A DNA stretch of 40,586 nt. Source: CALCZU01 sp964396165. GTDB lineage: Bacteria > Bdellovibrionota > FAC87 > UBA2466. Below are positions 15,510 to 23,625 of this stretch, piece after piece. The translations under genes and the position numbers were made by a program. The stretch is from contig CAYNEF010000032.1 of NCBI GenBank assembly GCA_964396165.1, forward strand, positions 1-40,586. Direction: 5' to 3'. The notes beneath the pieces are model-generated. The model made no database searches. It saw nothing but the letters and a program-made list of their open reading frames with translations, and was not told the origin of the DNA. Each line of letters starts with the position of its first letter. The stretch's first letter is position 1.

Positions 15510-17261
15510 ATGGCCATTTTGATAAAAAAAATGGGAAAACGGTTTGCGCTCTCAGTGCCTCCAAGTTTTGGACTGAAAGAAGCGTTGCAGTGGTTAATGC
15601 TTGTACGTCTTTTCGTATTGTACACAGTCCTTGCTGCTGTTGTGGTTCAACACATTGTTCGCCCTCAGGCGTTTACGAACGAAGATATCCTTTTTGCTTA
15701 CACACTTTTAACTCTTTCTTTTTTAATCAATCTTGTACAGTCTGTTCTTCTTCCTCAAATAAAATTTCCCAGAACATGTTCTTTTTTTAATATCATTTTT
15801 GATTCTCTTCTGACTTCCATCTGGTTGTACCACTCGGGAAGTGCCGCAAGTCTTTTTCCTCTCGTGTATTTGATTCAAATTCTTGCCGTGGCACTCACGT
15901 TTTACCAAAAAGGTGCAATCATAGCGGCTTTTACTAGCTGTCTTTTTTACGCCGTAGTGAGCTTTTCAAGTCCCGCAGGATTTACCGAGTGGACGCCTTG
16001 GGCAATTTATTCAGGCCTTTTTATGGTACTGGGAATTGTGGGCGGTTATTTAAGTGAGGAACTATTAAGAACGACCAAACGTCTGGAAGAAAAGACAAAG
16101 AAATTTGAAGAATTAAGTGAACTCCACGAACGCATCATTCACGATATTCCCACGGGCTTAATGACGGTAGATCACGAAGAAAAAATCAGCTTCATCAACC
16201 CTGCCGGTGAGCATATCTTAGGCAAACACTCGCGCGATTTGGTGGGAAAAAATATACAGGAGTCTATCCACGATTTTCTGCCCTTTTTCAATCAGATTGA
16301 AAGCCAGGAAATCAAAGGGGAGATGGAAGAGGATGAAGAGCAGACGGCACTGACTGCTACAGGTACCGATGTAAGACGCAATGTTTTCTTACAGCCAAAA
16401 GCACAACGGGGCAGTTCTAAACTTCAATTTACTGTCGAAGTCGGACATGGAAAAAATTCTAAAATCATTCGTGGTGACGTTGCTGCACTTGAGGCTGGAT
16501 CTTTTAGCTCCTTAGGAAGAAGAAATGAAAAAGGTGGCCGCGTTCTTTTATTCCAAGACGTTACAAAACTTGTGCATTTGGAAGAGAAGCTAAAACAAAA
16601 TGACAAGCTAGCTGCCGTCGGACAACTCGCTGCAGGGATTGCGCACGAAATTAGAAATCCACTGGCAGGAATGTCAGCCAGCATTCAGTTATTAAAAGGA
16701 AGCATCCAGCCAGGCGCTTTGGATCAAGAAGGCCAAAAGCTAATGGATATTGCTATTCGCGAAATCGACAGATTAAACGATCTGATTACTGAATTTTTGG
16801 ATTTCGTAAAGCCTGAGAAAATGAAAATGGGTTCTGTCAATTTAAGCGGTTTGCTTGCAGAAATTGGCGAAATCGTTAAGAAGACAAAAGAAGCTAAAAG
16901 TGTAGAATTTATCGAGAGCTTTTCAGATTGTCTCGTTCAAGGGAATACGGAAAAGTTAAAACAAGTCGCTCTTAATTTATTGATGAACGCCGTACAGGCA
17001 ATGCCCAATGGCGGAAAGTTGGAAGTAGGTTGCAAAGCAATGGAGCACCGAGTTTTGTTCTGGGTACAAGATTCTGGTATTGGCATGAGCGAAGATGTTT
17101 TAAATAGACTGTATGAGCCTTTTTTTACGACAAAAGACAAAGGCACAGGTCTTGGGCTCGCCACAGTTCATAAGATTATTGATTCCCACCAAGGGGAAAT
17201 ACGAGTCACTTCACGCCCCAAAGAAGGCACACGCTTCGAAGTCTACTTACAGCGCGCCTAA
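15510..17261 (+). CDS. pilS: PilS-type sensor histidine kinase
   Basis: From the ATG at 15510, one base after the pilC stop, the product has 583 residues. About six N-terminal membrane helices (to about residue 185) resemble the PilS sensor region. A short coiled segment, a PAS domain (about 205-350) interrupted by a charged low-complexity stretch (EEDEEQ), then HisKA and HATPase domains follow. The phosphoacceptor is His379 in GIAHEIRNPLAGM. The N box NLLMNAVQAM and the G boxes DSGIGM and GTGLGLATV are intact. It most probably controls pilin expression. PilR, its usual sigma-54 response regulator, is not encoded next to it in this window. The frame also opens at 15486, inside pilC, but 15510 is preferred. 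Confidence 0.85.
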   Translation: MAILIKKMGKRFALSVPPSFGLKEALQWLMLVRLFVLYTVLAAVVVQHIVRPQAFTNEDILFAYTLLTLSFLINLVQSVLLPQIKFPRTCSFFNIIFDSLLTSIWLYHSGSAASLFPLVYLIQILAVALTFYQKGAIIAAFTSCLFYAVVSFSSPAGFTEWTPWAIYSGLFMVLGIVGGYLSEELLRTTKRLEEKTKKFEELSELHERIIHDIPTGLMTVDHEEKISFINPAGEHILGKHSRDLVGKNIQESIHDFLPFFNQIESQEIKGEMEEDEEQTALTATGTDVRRNVFLQPKAQRGSSKLQFTVEVGHGKNSKIIRGDVAALEAGSFSSLGRRNEKGGRVLLFQDVTKLVHLEEKLKQNDKLAAVGQLAAGIAHEIRNPLAGMSASIQLLKGSIQPGALDQEGQKLMDIAIREIDRLNDLITEFLDFVKPEKMKMGSVNLSGLLAEIGEIVKKTKEAKSVEFIESFSDCLVQGNTEKLKQVALNLLMNAVQAMPNGGKLEVGCKAMEHRVLFWVQDSGIGMSEDVLNRLYEPFFTTKDKGTGLGLATVHKIIDSHQGEIRVTSRPKEGTRFEVYLQRA

Positions 17262-17542
17262 ATGCGCTTAACACACTAAAAATTACGGACCAGCCAAACG
17301 AACTAAGCTGCGTGACATACGTACATTCTAGCCACTAAAGAGGTGTTACAAATATTACGCTAGTACACTCTTTTGAAATCAATAGTTTAGATCAAAAGAC
17401 TTTAAAAGTTTACTACTCGTAGTGCGTATTCAAGAGGTCTTTGTCCCTTCGTTTCAGCACATCCTCATTGGCAGCTTCGTTGCAATTAATAACGCCCACA
17501 CACCGATTATTTGAACAATCAAACTTGTTCATTGGGGACAAA
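17262..17542. other. intergenic spacer after pilS, no gene seen
   Basis: Neither strand has a convincing coding frame or strong terminator here. An imperfect AGCGC/GCGCT pair surrounds the pilS stop codon. The frame of the downstream gene is open from 17441, but that extension is not signal-peptide-like and is treated as untranslated leader. Confidence 0.4.
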
Positions 17543-18706
17543 ATGAAAAAAACGCATGCTATCTTGTTTCTTCTTTTATCTATACACGTCTACGCAGATG
17601 AAAAATTTGAAAAAATTTTAATTTTTGCTGGTGGCGCCTTAGATAACCCTATTCATTTGGGGGCATACCAAGGGTTGAAAGAAAAAGGCTGGGATGCAGA
17701 TCTTGTGATCTCTTCTTGCGGGGGCAGCATCATGAATGCTGCGATTCAATCTAACCCTACTGTGGAAGAGCAAAGAAACTTTGTGCAGTCCCCTGAGTTT
17801 CATAACCTGTATAAATCCGTTAAAGTACATCCCGACTGGCAAGGGTGGGGAATGGCTAGCCGTGCAACTGCCATTGCGAAGAGAGATAAGGAAGATCGCA
17901 TTCCTGCAGTCTTTGATAGTCCCGTGATGCAGATTCCTCAGACGATTCATATGCCCACAATGGATATTCCTTTTAAAGAAACTAAGCCACAGGCTATTTT
18001 TATCGCTTCTGAAATGCATTTCGATGCTAGTGATGCGGGTAAGAAACGAGATGGCAGAACACTTTTAACGGAAGTTCTTTTTACGAATCCTAAAATCGCA
18101 GAAATGCTGAAAGACTATAAGGCTCCCAACTCGGTACCAGGCGGAAGAATTGCGCCAGACGTAAAAGTGATTACGGATGCTGTATTAAAAGAAGCTGCTC
18201 GCGCAGGTATTTCTGAACCTGTTCTTCTTGAACCTAAGAAAATGAACGGCAAAACGTATTTGGCAGGAGCGATTGACCCTTACCCTGTGGCACTTGCAAA
18301 ATTTTTGGCCAGTAAAAATGCACAGATCATTATCGTTTTACCTGGAAGACATTCAGACAGGGAAGCAACCCCGTTATTTAATACCTTCGGCTTTGACATC
18401 CGGGACCAATGGGATGCTTTAAAAAATACGAAAGGGATCAATGTAGTGAGTCTTGATGACGCGAGCGAAAAACTAAAAGAAAATCTTTTTTGGCCGAAAC
18501 CGAAAGTGTCACTTCTCTCGGCTCCTAAAATTATTGTGAATGTGCCTGAAGATTTAGAAGCTTTCAAAAAGCAAGTGATGGCACAAATTGAGTACGGCAG
18601 ACAACAAGCATTTAAAACATTGGATCTGATGGATAGAGATCAAAAAGCTGTGCCACATGAGAGTACAAAACCAGTCCTTGCTGGCGATGTCCATTTCGGA
18701 GAATAA
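17543..18706 (+). CDS. exported patatin-like protein with substituted catalytic residues
   Basis: The 387-residue protein has a signal peptide (MKKTHAILFLLLSIHVYA, cleavage before DEKF). Its mature N-terminus, ILIFAGGALDNPIHLGAYQGL, follows the patatin/lysophospholipase pattern of a glycine-rich oxyanion strand and helix. At the nucleophile elbow, where patatins have G-x-S-x-G, the sequence is ISSCGGSIMNAA, placing Cys59 at the Ser position. The later patatin D-G-G/A site aligns with YLAGAIDPYPV, with Ala241 where the catalytic Asp is expected. The protein may be a Cys-dependent variant or a non-catalytic binder. The ATG at 17543 is preceded by GGGGAC. The gene follows pilS in the place where pilR often lies. 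Confidence 0.6.
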   Translation: MKKTHAILFLLLSIHVYADEKFEKILIFAGGALDNPIHLGAYQGLKEKGWDADLVISSCGGSIMNAAIQSNPTVEEQRNFVQSPEFHNLYKSVKVHPDWQGWGMASRATAIAKRDKEDRIPAVFDSPVMQIPQTIHMPTMDIPFKETKPQAIFIASEMHFDASDAGKKRDGRTLLTEVLFTNPKIAEMLKDYKAPNSVPGGRIAPDVKVITDAVLKEAARAGISEPVLLEPKKMNGKTYLAGAIDPYPVALAKFLASKNAQIIIVLPGRHSDREATPLFNTFGFDIRDQWDALKNTKGINVVSLDDASEKLKENLFWPKPKVSLLSAPKIIVNVPEDLEAFKKQVMAQIEYGRQQAFKTLDLMDRDQKAVPHESTKPVLAGDVHFGE

Positions 18707-18712
18707 GTCTAA

Positions 18713-19243
18713 TTAATTACTTTCGACAATAGATTTCAGCTTGTTCAAACCTTCGGTAAAGTCTTTTTCGACCATGTTTTTACAGTCGACAAAAACGCCG
18801 AAAAGTTTGCCAACGTAGTTGTTTTTTCCACGCATCGACCAGGTTACTTTTGTCATCTCGCCTTCGGGAACAAAGGTGAATTCCACCTGATTGTCGCCTT
18901 GCATGGGTTTAAACATTTCCAAGCGCATTTGAATGGAAGAAGGCGGCGTGACTTTTACAATAGTAATGCGGCCTGCACCTGCCTGAGTATTTCCTTCCCA
19001 TTCAGAAATGGCTCCTTCTCCTGTTGTCGGTCCACTCAATGTCTTTTTCATATTCGGATCCAATTTTTCAAACGGCGACCAAGAGGGAAATCGGCTTAAG
19101 TCGTTCACGTAATCAAATATCTTTGCAGGTGGCGCTTTCATTGTGACGCTGCTTGAGTATTCAAAGTGATCTGGCTTTGTTGTGGCGAATAAAAGAATTG
19201 CAATGATAACTGCGGCTAGTCCAAGTGCGATTTTTTTTAACAT
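18713..19243 (-). CDS. membrane-anchored SRPBCC family protein
   Basis: This 176-residue protein begins with one hydrophobic helix (about 4-22), probably an uncleaved anchor or signal. It is followed by a START-like SRPBCC (polyketide cyclase/dehydrase) domain. Family features are the early strand SSVTMKAPPAKIFDYVND, the FPSWSPFEK turn, and TKVTWSMRGKNN late in the fold. Such domains bind hydrophobic ligands in a central cavity; the ligand here is unknown. The stop lies six bases from the stop of the convergent patatin-like gene. Confidence 0.8.
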   Translation of the reverse strand: MLKKIALGLAAVIIAILLFATTKPDHFEYSSSVTMKAPPAKIFDYVNDLSRFPSWSPFEKLDPNMKKTLSGPTTGEGAISEWEGNTQAGAGRITIVKVTPPSSIQMRLEMFKPMQGDNQVEFTFVPEGEMTKVTWSMRGKNNYVGKLFGVFVDCKNMVEKDFTEGLNKLKSIVESN

Positions 19244-19333
19244 GAATCTGCCTTTCCGTATTTGACTTATTGTAATGTACTAAAAAGGCAGACTCAAATT
19301 TATTTCAATCGAACATAAACTTAGAAGGGTACT

Positions 19334-19362
19334 TTGCTAGATGCATAAATATTGGGTATAAA
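19334..19362 (+). promoter_or_regulatory. rsgA promoter, leaderless arrangement
   Basis: TTGCTA (19334-19339) and TATAAA (19357-19362) are separated by exactly 17 bases and match the sigma-70 consensus at four and five of six positions. The rsgA ATG lies only eight bases after the -10, so transcription should begin at or one to two bases before the start codon. No Shine-Dalgarno sequence is present. Confidence 0.55.
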
Positions 19363-19370
19363 CATCACAC

Positions 19371-20273
19371 ATGGTCGATTTAAGTAAATACGGTTGGGAT
19401 GCTTTTTTTGAAGAACAGGTGAGTCAAGAGGAGCGAGAAACGCTTGCGATTGCACGCATTGTCGAGCCTTTGCGTGGCTTATCTCGTTGCGTGTGTCGTG
19501 CTGGTGAAATATGGGCAGAGCACACAGAGAAATCCAGTACCGGAGCTAAAACCCGTGAGACAGTTCCTTCTACAGGGGATTGGGTTCTAGGCAAATTAAG
19601 AGATCATGGCGCTGGCGAAAAACGAATGAGCATCGAGCGCGTTTTAACTCGAAAAAATAAATTATCTCGCGCAGCTCCTGGTGGAAAAACATATGAGCAG
19701 ATTTTGTGCACAAATGTGGATACTGCTTTTCTTGTTCTCGCACTTACACAAGACTTAAATTTAAATGCGATTACTCGTTACTTGGAAATTTTAAGTGAGA
19801 GTAATGTGCAGCCCGTAATTATTTTGACTAAGGTTGATGCGGATACAAACCCGAAAGAAGCGGTTGCTGCAATTAGCGATGTGGCAAGTGGAGTAGCAAT
19901 TCACACGACAAGCGTAAAAGAAAAGCGTGGATTAGAAAGTATTGCGCCGTACTTTTTGGGTAATAAAACAGTCGTACTTTTAGGGGCGTCCGGGGCAGGT
20001 AAGTCGAGTCTCACGAATTTCTTATTAGGCGAAGAAGTAGGGCGTGTAGAAAGTGTGAGAGAAAGCGATCAGAAGGGGCGTCATACGACGACAAACCGCA
20101 GACTCTATACGTTACCAAAGGGCGGCATGGTAATCGATTCTCCAGGTATCCGCGAAATCCAAAAATGGGAACCCCCCGAAGAACAAAAGCCCGAGGGCAA
20201 CACCAAAAAGAAACTAAAATCCCACAAACACTCCCGCGCCCGCAGATTTACCGAAGAAGACGACGACTACTAG
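19371..20273 (+). CDS. rsgA: RsgA-like ribosome-associated GTPase lacking the zinc domain
   Basis: RsgA is a circularly permuted GTPase that helps mature the 30S subunit. The 300-residue product starts in typical fashion (KYGWDAFFEEQ) with an OB-fold region to about 105. The G motifs are in permuted order: G4 TKVD at 153-156, G1 GASGAGKS at 205-212, GRHTTTNR as the switch I region near 236-243, and G3 DSPG at 256-259. Usually about 60 further residues follow with a Cys-Cys-His-Cys zinc site. Here the protein ends after REIQKWEPPEE in a lysine-rich then acidic tail with no Cys. Other frames near the end contain no zinc motif either, so a simple frameshift is not supported. GTPase identity is secure; full RsgA function is uncertain. 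Confidence 0.85.
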   Translation: MVDLSKYGWDAFFEEQVSQEERETLAIARIVEPLRGLSRCVCRAGEIWAEHTEKSSTGAKTRETVPSTGDWVLGKLRDHGAGEKRMSIERVLTRKNKLSRAAPGGKTYEQILCTNVDTAFLVLALTQDLNLNAITRYLEILSESNVQPVIILTKVDADTNPKEAVAAISDVASGVAIHTTSVKEKRGLESIAPYFLGNKTVVLLGASGAGKSSLTNFLLGEEVGRVESVRESDQKGRHTTTNRRLYTLPKGGMVIDSPGIREIQKWEPPEEQKPEGNTKKKLKSHKHSRARRFTEEDDDY

Positions 20274-20297
20274 TCGATAAAATAAGTTATACGACGC

Positions 20298-20319
20298 TAC
20301 TCTGCACGTGCAGAGTTGA
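20298..20319. repeat. 22-base palindromic repeat shared with the second HNH gene
   Basis: The core ACTCTGCACGTGCAGAGT (20299-20316) is an 18-base perfect palindrome. The 22-base sequence including its flanks occurs in inverse orientation at 39701-39722, inside the C-terminal codons of the second HNH gene. Here it lies in the spacer between rsgA and tRNA-His and could act as a hairpin terminator, though no T-run follows. Confidence 0.75.
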
Positions 20320-20353
20320 AGACACCAGAGCGGCTACGCAGTTTTTAATATTT

Positions 20354-20369
20354 ATATTAAGCTTAATAT
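20354..20369 (-). terminator. AT-rich palindrome downstream of tRNA-His
   Basis: ATATTAAGCTTAATAT is a 16-base perfect palindrome about 15 bases after the CCA end of the minus-strand tRNA, followed on that strand by an A/T-rich tract. It could end the tRNA transcript, but pure A/T stems are weak, so this is tentative. Confidence 0.3.
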
Positions 20370-20384
20370 TAAATTTAATTAGAA

Positions 20385-20462
20385 TGGGGTGGGCAACGGG
20401 AGTTGAACCCGCGACACCCAGAATCACAATCTGGTACTCTAACCAACTGAGCTATGCCCACC
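20385..20462 (-). tRNA. tRNA-His (anticodon GTG)
   Basis: The minus strand reads GTGGGCATAGCTCAGTTGG..., a standard acceptor and D arm. It is followed by the anticodon arm CCAGATTGTGATTCTGG with anticodon GTG, and a T arm with GGTTCAACTCC. The acceptor stem pairs GTGGGCA with TGCCCAC. The discriminator base is C73 and an extra G is encoded at position -1 (20462); the G-1:C73 pair is the identity hallmark of bacterial tRNA-His. The CCA end is encoded (20385-20387). Confidence 0.97.
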
Positions 20463-20574
20463 ATTATTAAGCCCCCAAGAATCTTGTTTTTTAGGTCTAC
20501 AGTCAAGTTTTCTTATTCAAAGAATTTGGCCTGGTTGTGTTTGACATCTTACTTTCAGATGGCAACCTATCTTT

Positions 20575-21591
20575 ATGAAAATATTGATAGTCTTCTTGCT
20601 TGCTTCTTTGACTGCTTTTCCTTGCTCGACACTCCAATTAAGGGGGGCAGAGCATGTATATTACGGTAAAAATTATGACTGGGACGAGACCCACGGTGCC
20701 CTGATATTCAATACCCGAGGACTTAAAAAGACTGCCGTTGCCACAAAAAATCCAGAAGTCTGGACGAGTAAGTTTGCCAGCCTCACCTTTAACCAACCCG
20801 GCCTCGATTTCCCCCAAGGTGGAATGAACGAAAAAGGTGTTGTGATCGAAGTGATGATTGGTCCGATGGACACTCCCAAAAATTCCTCTTTAAAGCGCAT
20901 CAATGAACTCCAATGGGTGCAACGTATTTTAGATTTGTCCGGATCCACAGAAGAAGCGCTGACCGTTGCTTCCCAGGTTGTCATAGAAAAAATCCAGGTC
21001 GATTTGCATTATCTTATTTGCGACAAGGAAAGAAACTGCGCAACCGTTGAGCACATGGATGGCAAGCCCGCGATTCATAAAAACGTACAGTACCCCGTTC
21101 TTACCAACGCTGATTATGATTCCATGCTGAGCTATCTCGGAGAATACGAAGGCTTTGGGGGAAAAAAGAAAATACCTCAAGGTTCCACATCCCATGCGCG
21201 ATTTGCCCGTGTTGCTGATCATTTAAGAAAGTATTCTTTAGAAGAACCTTTTTCGTATATCTTCGACACACTTGATAATGTCGCCATCTCTAAAAGCTGG
21301 CAGATTGTATACGATCAAACTGCAAGAAAAATCCAATTTAGAGTGAATGGTATCAACGAGATTCACGAAGTTGCGTTTCCGGAAAATATTTCTTATTCCT
21401 GCGCTTCGGGATTACAGGCGATTGATTTAGAATCAGACACTACAGAAGTGAGTTTCGCTCCCTACACAAAGCAGTGGAATGATTCCTTAGTGGATAAAAC
21501 TTCTCATGCCTCTTCACAAATTAAAAAGATGCTAAAAAATTATCCGGTGAGCGTCGAATGTACGGAAGTTTCAAACCTGGGGTCTTTTTAA
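20575..21591 (+). CDS. exported linear-amide C-N hydrolase (choloylglycine hydrolase / penicillin V acylase family)
   Basis: The 338-residue protein is an N-terminal nucleophile hydrolase. A signal peptide (MKILIVFLLASLTAFP) precedes Cys17, which should become the free N-terminal nucleophile after processing. The next conserved segment, YYGKNYDWD, matches the family's R/K-N-x-D-W-type motif near the active site. FPQGGMNEKGVVIEVM (about 82-97) is also family-like. Relatives cleave bile-salt amides, penicillin V or N-acyl homoserine lactones in the periplasm. The substrate cannot be told here; bile salts are unlikely in a free-living bacterium. The 3' end overlaps the convergent phosphoesterase gene by 21 bases. 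Confidence 0.8.
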   Translation: MKILIVFLLASLTAFPCSTLQLRGAEHVYYGKNYDWDETHGALIFNTRGLKKTAVATKNPEVWTSKFASLTFNQPGLDFPQGGMNEKGVVIEVMIGPMDTPKNSSLKRINELQWVQRILDLSGSTEEALTVASQVVIEKIQVDLHYLICDKERNCATVEHMDGKPAIHKNVQYPVLTNADYDSMLSYLGEYEGFGGKKKIPQGSTSHARFARVADHLRKYSLEEPFSYIFDTLDNVAISKSWQIVYDQTARKIQFRVNGINEIHEVAFPENISYSCASGLQAIDLESDTTEVSFAPYTKQWNDSLVDKTSHASSQIKKMLKNYPVSVECTEVSNLGSF

Positions 21592-22542
21592 CCGGATTAC
21601 TGCTACTTCGGATATGGTATTGAAGCGAACTGTCAGCCCTGATACGCCGGCGCCTGATGAAGTATAGCCTTGCATCTTGCCTTTTTTCCATCGTCCCACT
21701 GCATACTCGCGGCCCGTGTTTACGTGCGTAAAAATGGCTTTCTTATCAGGAAGAGTGACTTGTCCTGCATGCGTGTGACCACACAGATATAAAGAATACC
21801 CATTATCGTGTGCATCTGGAACAATCTCAGGCGAATGCACAAGTAAAAATTTGCACGCATTCTGTGGCGAATTCTTTAACGCCTGAATGCTGCGGGTAGA
21901 GTAGTAGTAATGCACATCATCTAGACCTGTCAGTGTTACTTTCGCATTCTCTCTTTTTATTTCTACGGATTCATTTAAAAGCGTTTTTATTCCGCTTGCT
22001 TCAATGACGGGAACCATGTCATGAGAATCGTGATTGCCTAACGTCGCATAAATACCGTCTTTGGCTTTTAAGTTTTTTCCAAGGTAATCAAAATATTTTG
22101 CGTATTTGGGGGCAGGAGTGTGAAGTTCATCTTTATAGTCGCCAGTAAAAACAATTAAATCGGGCGTTAAGTCTTTTAATAAAGTCGCAATTCTATGGTG
22201 CAAGCCTTCTACTCTGTCAAAGTGGAGATCTGTTAAGTGCACGACCGTGTAATTTTCAAACTCTTCGGGGAGATCAGCGATTTCCACATCGAATTTATTT
22301 AGTTTTACATTGAAAGCGTTTTTTCTTCCCCACCAATATAAACCAATGACACCAGTAAAAAAGGCGAAAATTTTAAGGAGTGTGGCAAAAATAAACCAGC
22401 TACGTTTGTGGTGGTAGCCTGTGATATTAGATTTGGCTTTTTTAGTTTCAATATCTAAACGAAACTTTTTCCACTCCTCACGTTCGTATTCTTTATTCGT
22501 GTGGGTGTCGTAATGTATCGATTTGGCGTGTTGAAGTTCCAT
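21571..22542 (-). CDS. membrane-anchored metallophosphoesterase (YkuE/YaeI/LpxG-like)
   Basis: The 323-residue protein has a charged N-terminal region, one or two hydrophobic segments (about 48-71), then a calcineurin-type phosphoesterase domain. Metal-binding motifs are in order: DLH (Asp105, His107), GDY (134-136), GNHD (169-172), a later H in LVHSPE, and CGHTHAGQ near 254-261. Family members hydrolyse phosphodiester or pyrophosphate bonds, some on UDP-diacylglucosamine in lipid A synthesis. That specific role is only a possibility. It is transcribed opposite to the amide hydrolase and 36 bases after the MetE-like gene on the same strand. Confidence 0.85.
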   Translation of the reverse strand: MELQHAKSIHYDTHTNKEYEREEWKKFRLDIETKKAKSNITGYHHKRSWFIFATLLKIFAFFTGVIGLYWWGRKNAFNVKLNKFDVEIADLPEEFENYTVVHLTDLHFDRVEGLHHRIATLLKDLTPDLIVFTGDYKDELHTPAPKYAKYFDYLGKNLKAKDGIYATLGNHDSHDMVPVIEASGIKTLLNESVEIKRENAKVTLTGLDDVHYYYSTRSIQALKNSPQNACKFLLVHSPEIVPDAHDNGYSLYLCGHTHAGQVTLPDKKAIFTHVNTGREYAVGRWKKGKMQGYTSSGAGVSGLTVRFNTISEVAVIRLKRPQV

Positions 22543-22578
22543 CCCCCTACTTATCGGGAATTGGACACGAAAAATTAA

Positions 22579-23625
22579 CTAAAGTGCTTGAGAAAGCAGA
22601 TCTTTTTTGAATTGCTGGAGATCGGCTAAGACGCTCTCTGTTGTCTCGGGCGACAGAAGCGCCATTCCACAAGCTGGAGTAAGCAAAGCCTCTTGTGTCA
22701 TAGAGTGTAAAAGGTTTTTGTCTTCAAGCGTCTTAAGGGTGTCCACGAAACTTGTAAGACGCTCTTTAGCTGTTTCATTCGCGTCCACAGTGAGATTTGT
22801 CGGAATGACCCCGTAGGAAATACGCCCGCCAGCTTTTAAATAGTTTTTCAGTGCCGTTTTCTTTTCAAAGAGCGAATTTAAACTTAAATGCGTATCAATC
22901 GAAAGATAATCAATCCCAAGCGATAAAATCTTTTCCCAGTTCGAATTGCTGCAGCAATGTAGACCCACAGTGATGCCTTCTTTTTTTAAAGCAGAAATCA
23001 CAAGTGATAATTCAGACAAAGAGAGAAGGTGTTTTGGGCTTTCAGAAGATAAGCCATAAAGTCCCGGTTCATCTAAAAATATAATCGGTTCCACTTTTTG
23101 TTTTAATAAGCGGCGTCCCATCGCAATGGCGCGAGCTAACACCAGGCGAAAGATTTGCGCGCCGAGTTCCGGGTAGTGTTCTACCGTTTTACCGTTGGAA
23201 AGTCTTAATGCCCATTGAGCCGTGATCGGACCGCAGATTTGAATTTTTGCGACTTGCGATTCTCGTTCTCCAAGCTCCCATAAAAAAGGCTGCCACGAAC
23301 TGGAGGTGGCATTTGAGGGCTCAAAAGATTCAAATGCATAGGGATCTGCAGCATGGGCAAATGCTTGAAGCAATCGTTCGTTGAAGCTTTTGCTTCTTCC
23401 TTCCCATACATCGATATTAATGTACGCAAGTCCTTCTTTTTCGACCTGAAGACCGGGCAGTCCTTCTAGCGCACTTGCCACCATGAACTCCCACGGATTT
23501 CGAATGGGAATTTGCGGTAAAAAAGGAATTTCAAATTTGAATGCATACGCCAGTGCCGTATCAATATTGTGGTGCGGAAGGCTTCCTATGCCCGTTGTCA
23601 TAGGTTTTTTGGGCAAAAAGGTCAT
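22579..23625 (-). CDS. MetE C-terminal-domain-like methyltransferase (UROD/MetE-like fold)
   Basis: This 348-residue protein resembles the C-terminal catalytic barrel of cobalamin-independent methionine synthase, without the N-terminal half. TTGIGSLPHHN matches the start of that domain, DEPGLY (185-190) matches the conserved DEP. His223 and Cys225 in GLHCCSNSNW with Cys319 in LTPACGMALLS correspond to the zinc ligands that bind the homocysteine thiol. It follows metH with a four-base overlap, so the pair is translationally coupled. It may methylate a thiol with a methyl group from a donor other than the triglutamate folate used by full MetE. Whether it makes methionine itself is inference. 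Confidence 0.7.
   Translation of the reverse strand: MTFLPKKPMTTGIGSLPHHNIDTALAYAFKFEIPFLPQIPIRNPWEFMVASALEGLPGLQVEKEGLAYINIDVWEGRSKSFNERLLQAFAHAADPYAFESFEPSNATSSSWQPFLWELGERESQVAKIQICGPITAQWALRLSNGKTVEHYPELGAQIFRLVLARAIAMGRRLLKQKVEPIIFLDEPGLYGLSSESPKHLLSLSELSLVISALKKEGITVGLHCCSNSNWEKILSLGIDYLSIDTHLSLNSLFEKKTALKNYLKAGGRISYGVIPTNLTVDANETAKERLTSFVDTLKTLEDKNLLHSMTQEALLTPACGMALLSPETTESVLADLQQFKKDLLSQAL

Noticed and set aside
20165..20470. Frameshifted zinc domain of RsgA
   Set aside because: The alternative frame after the G3 motif contains no CxH/CxxC-type zinc pattern and runs through the repeat and into the tRNA antisense.
20541..20573. TTGACA -35 before the amide hydrolase gene
   Set aside because: The -35 is perfect but the only fair -10 (TATCTT) is 21 bases away and touches the start codon, so a promoter call is not supported.
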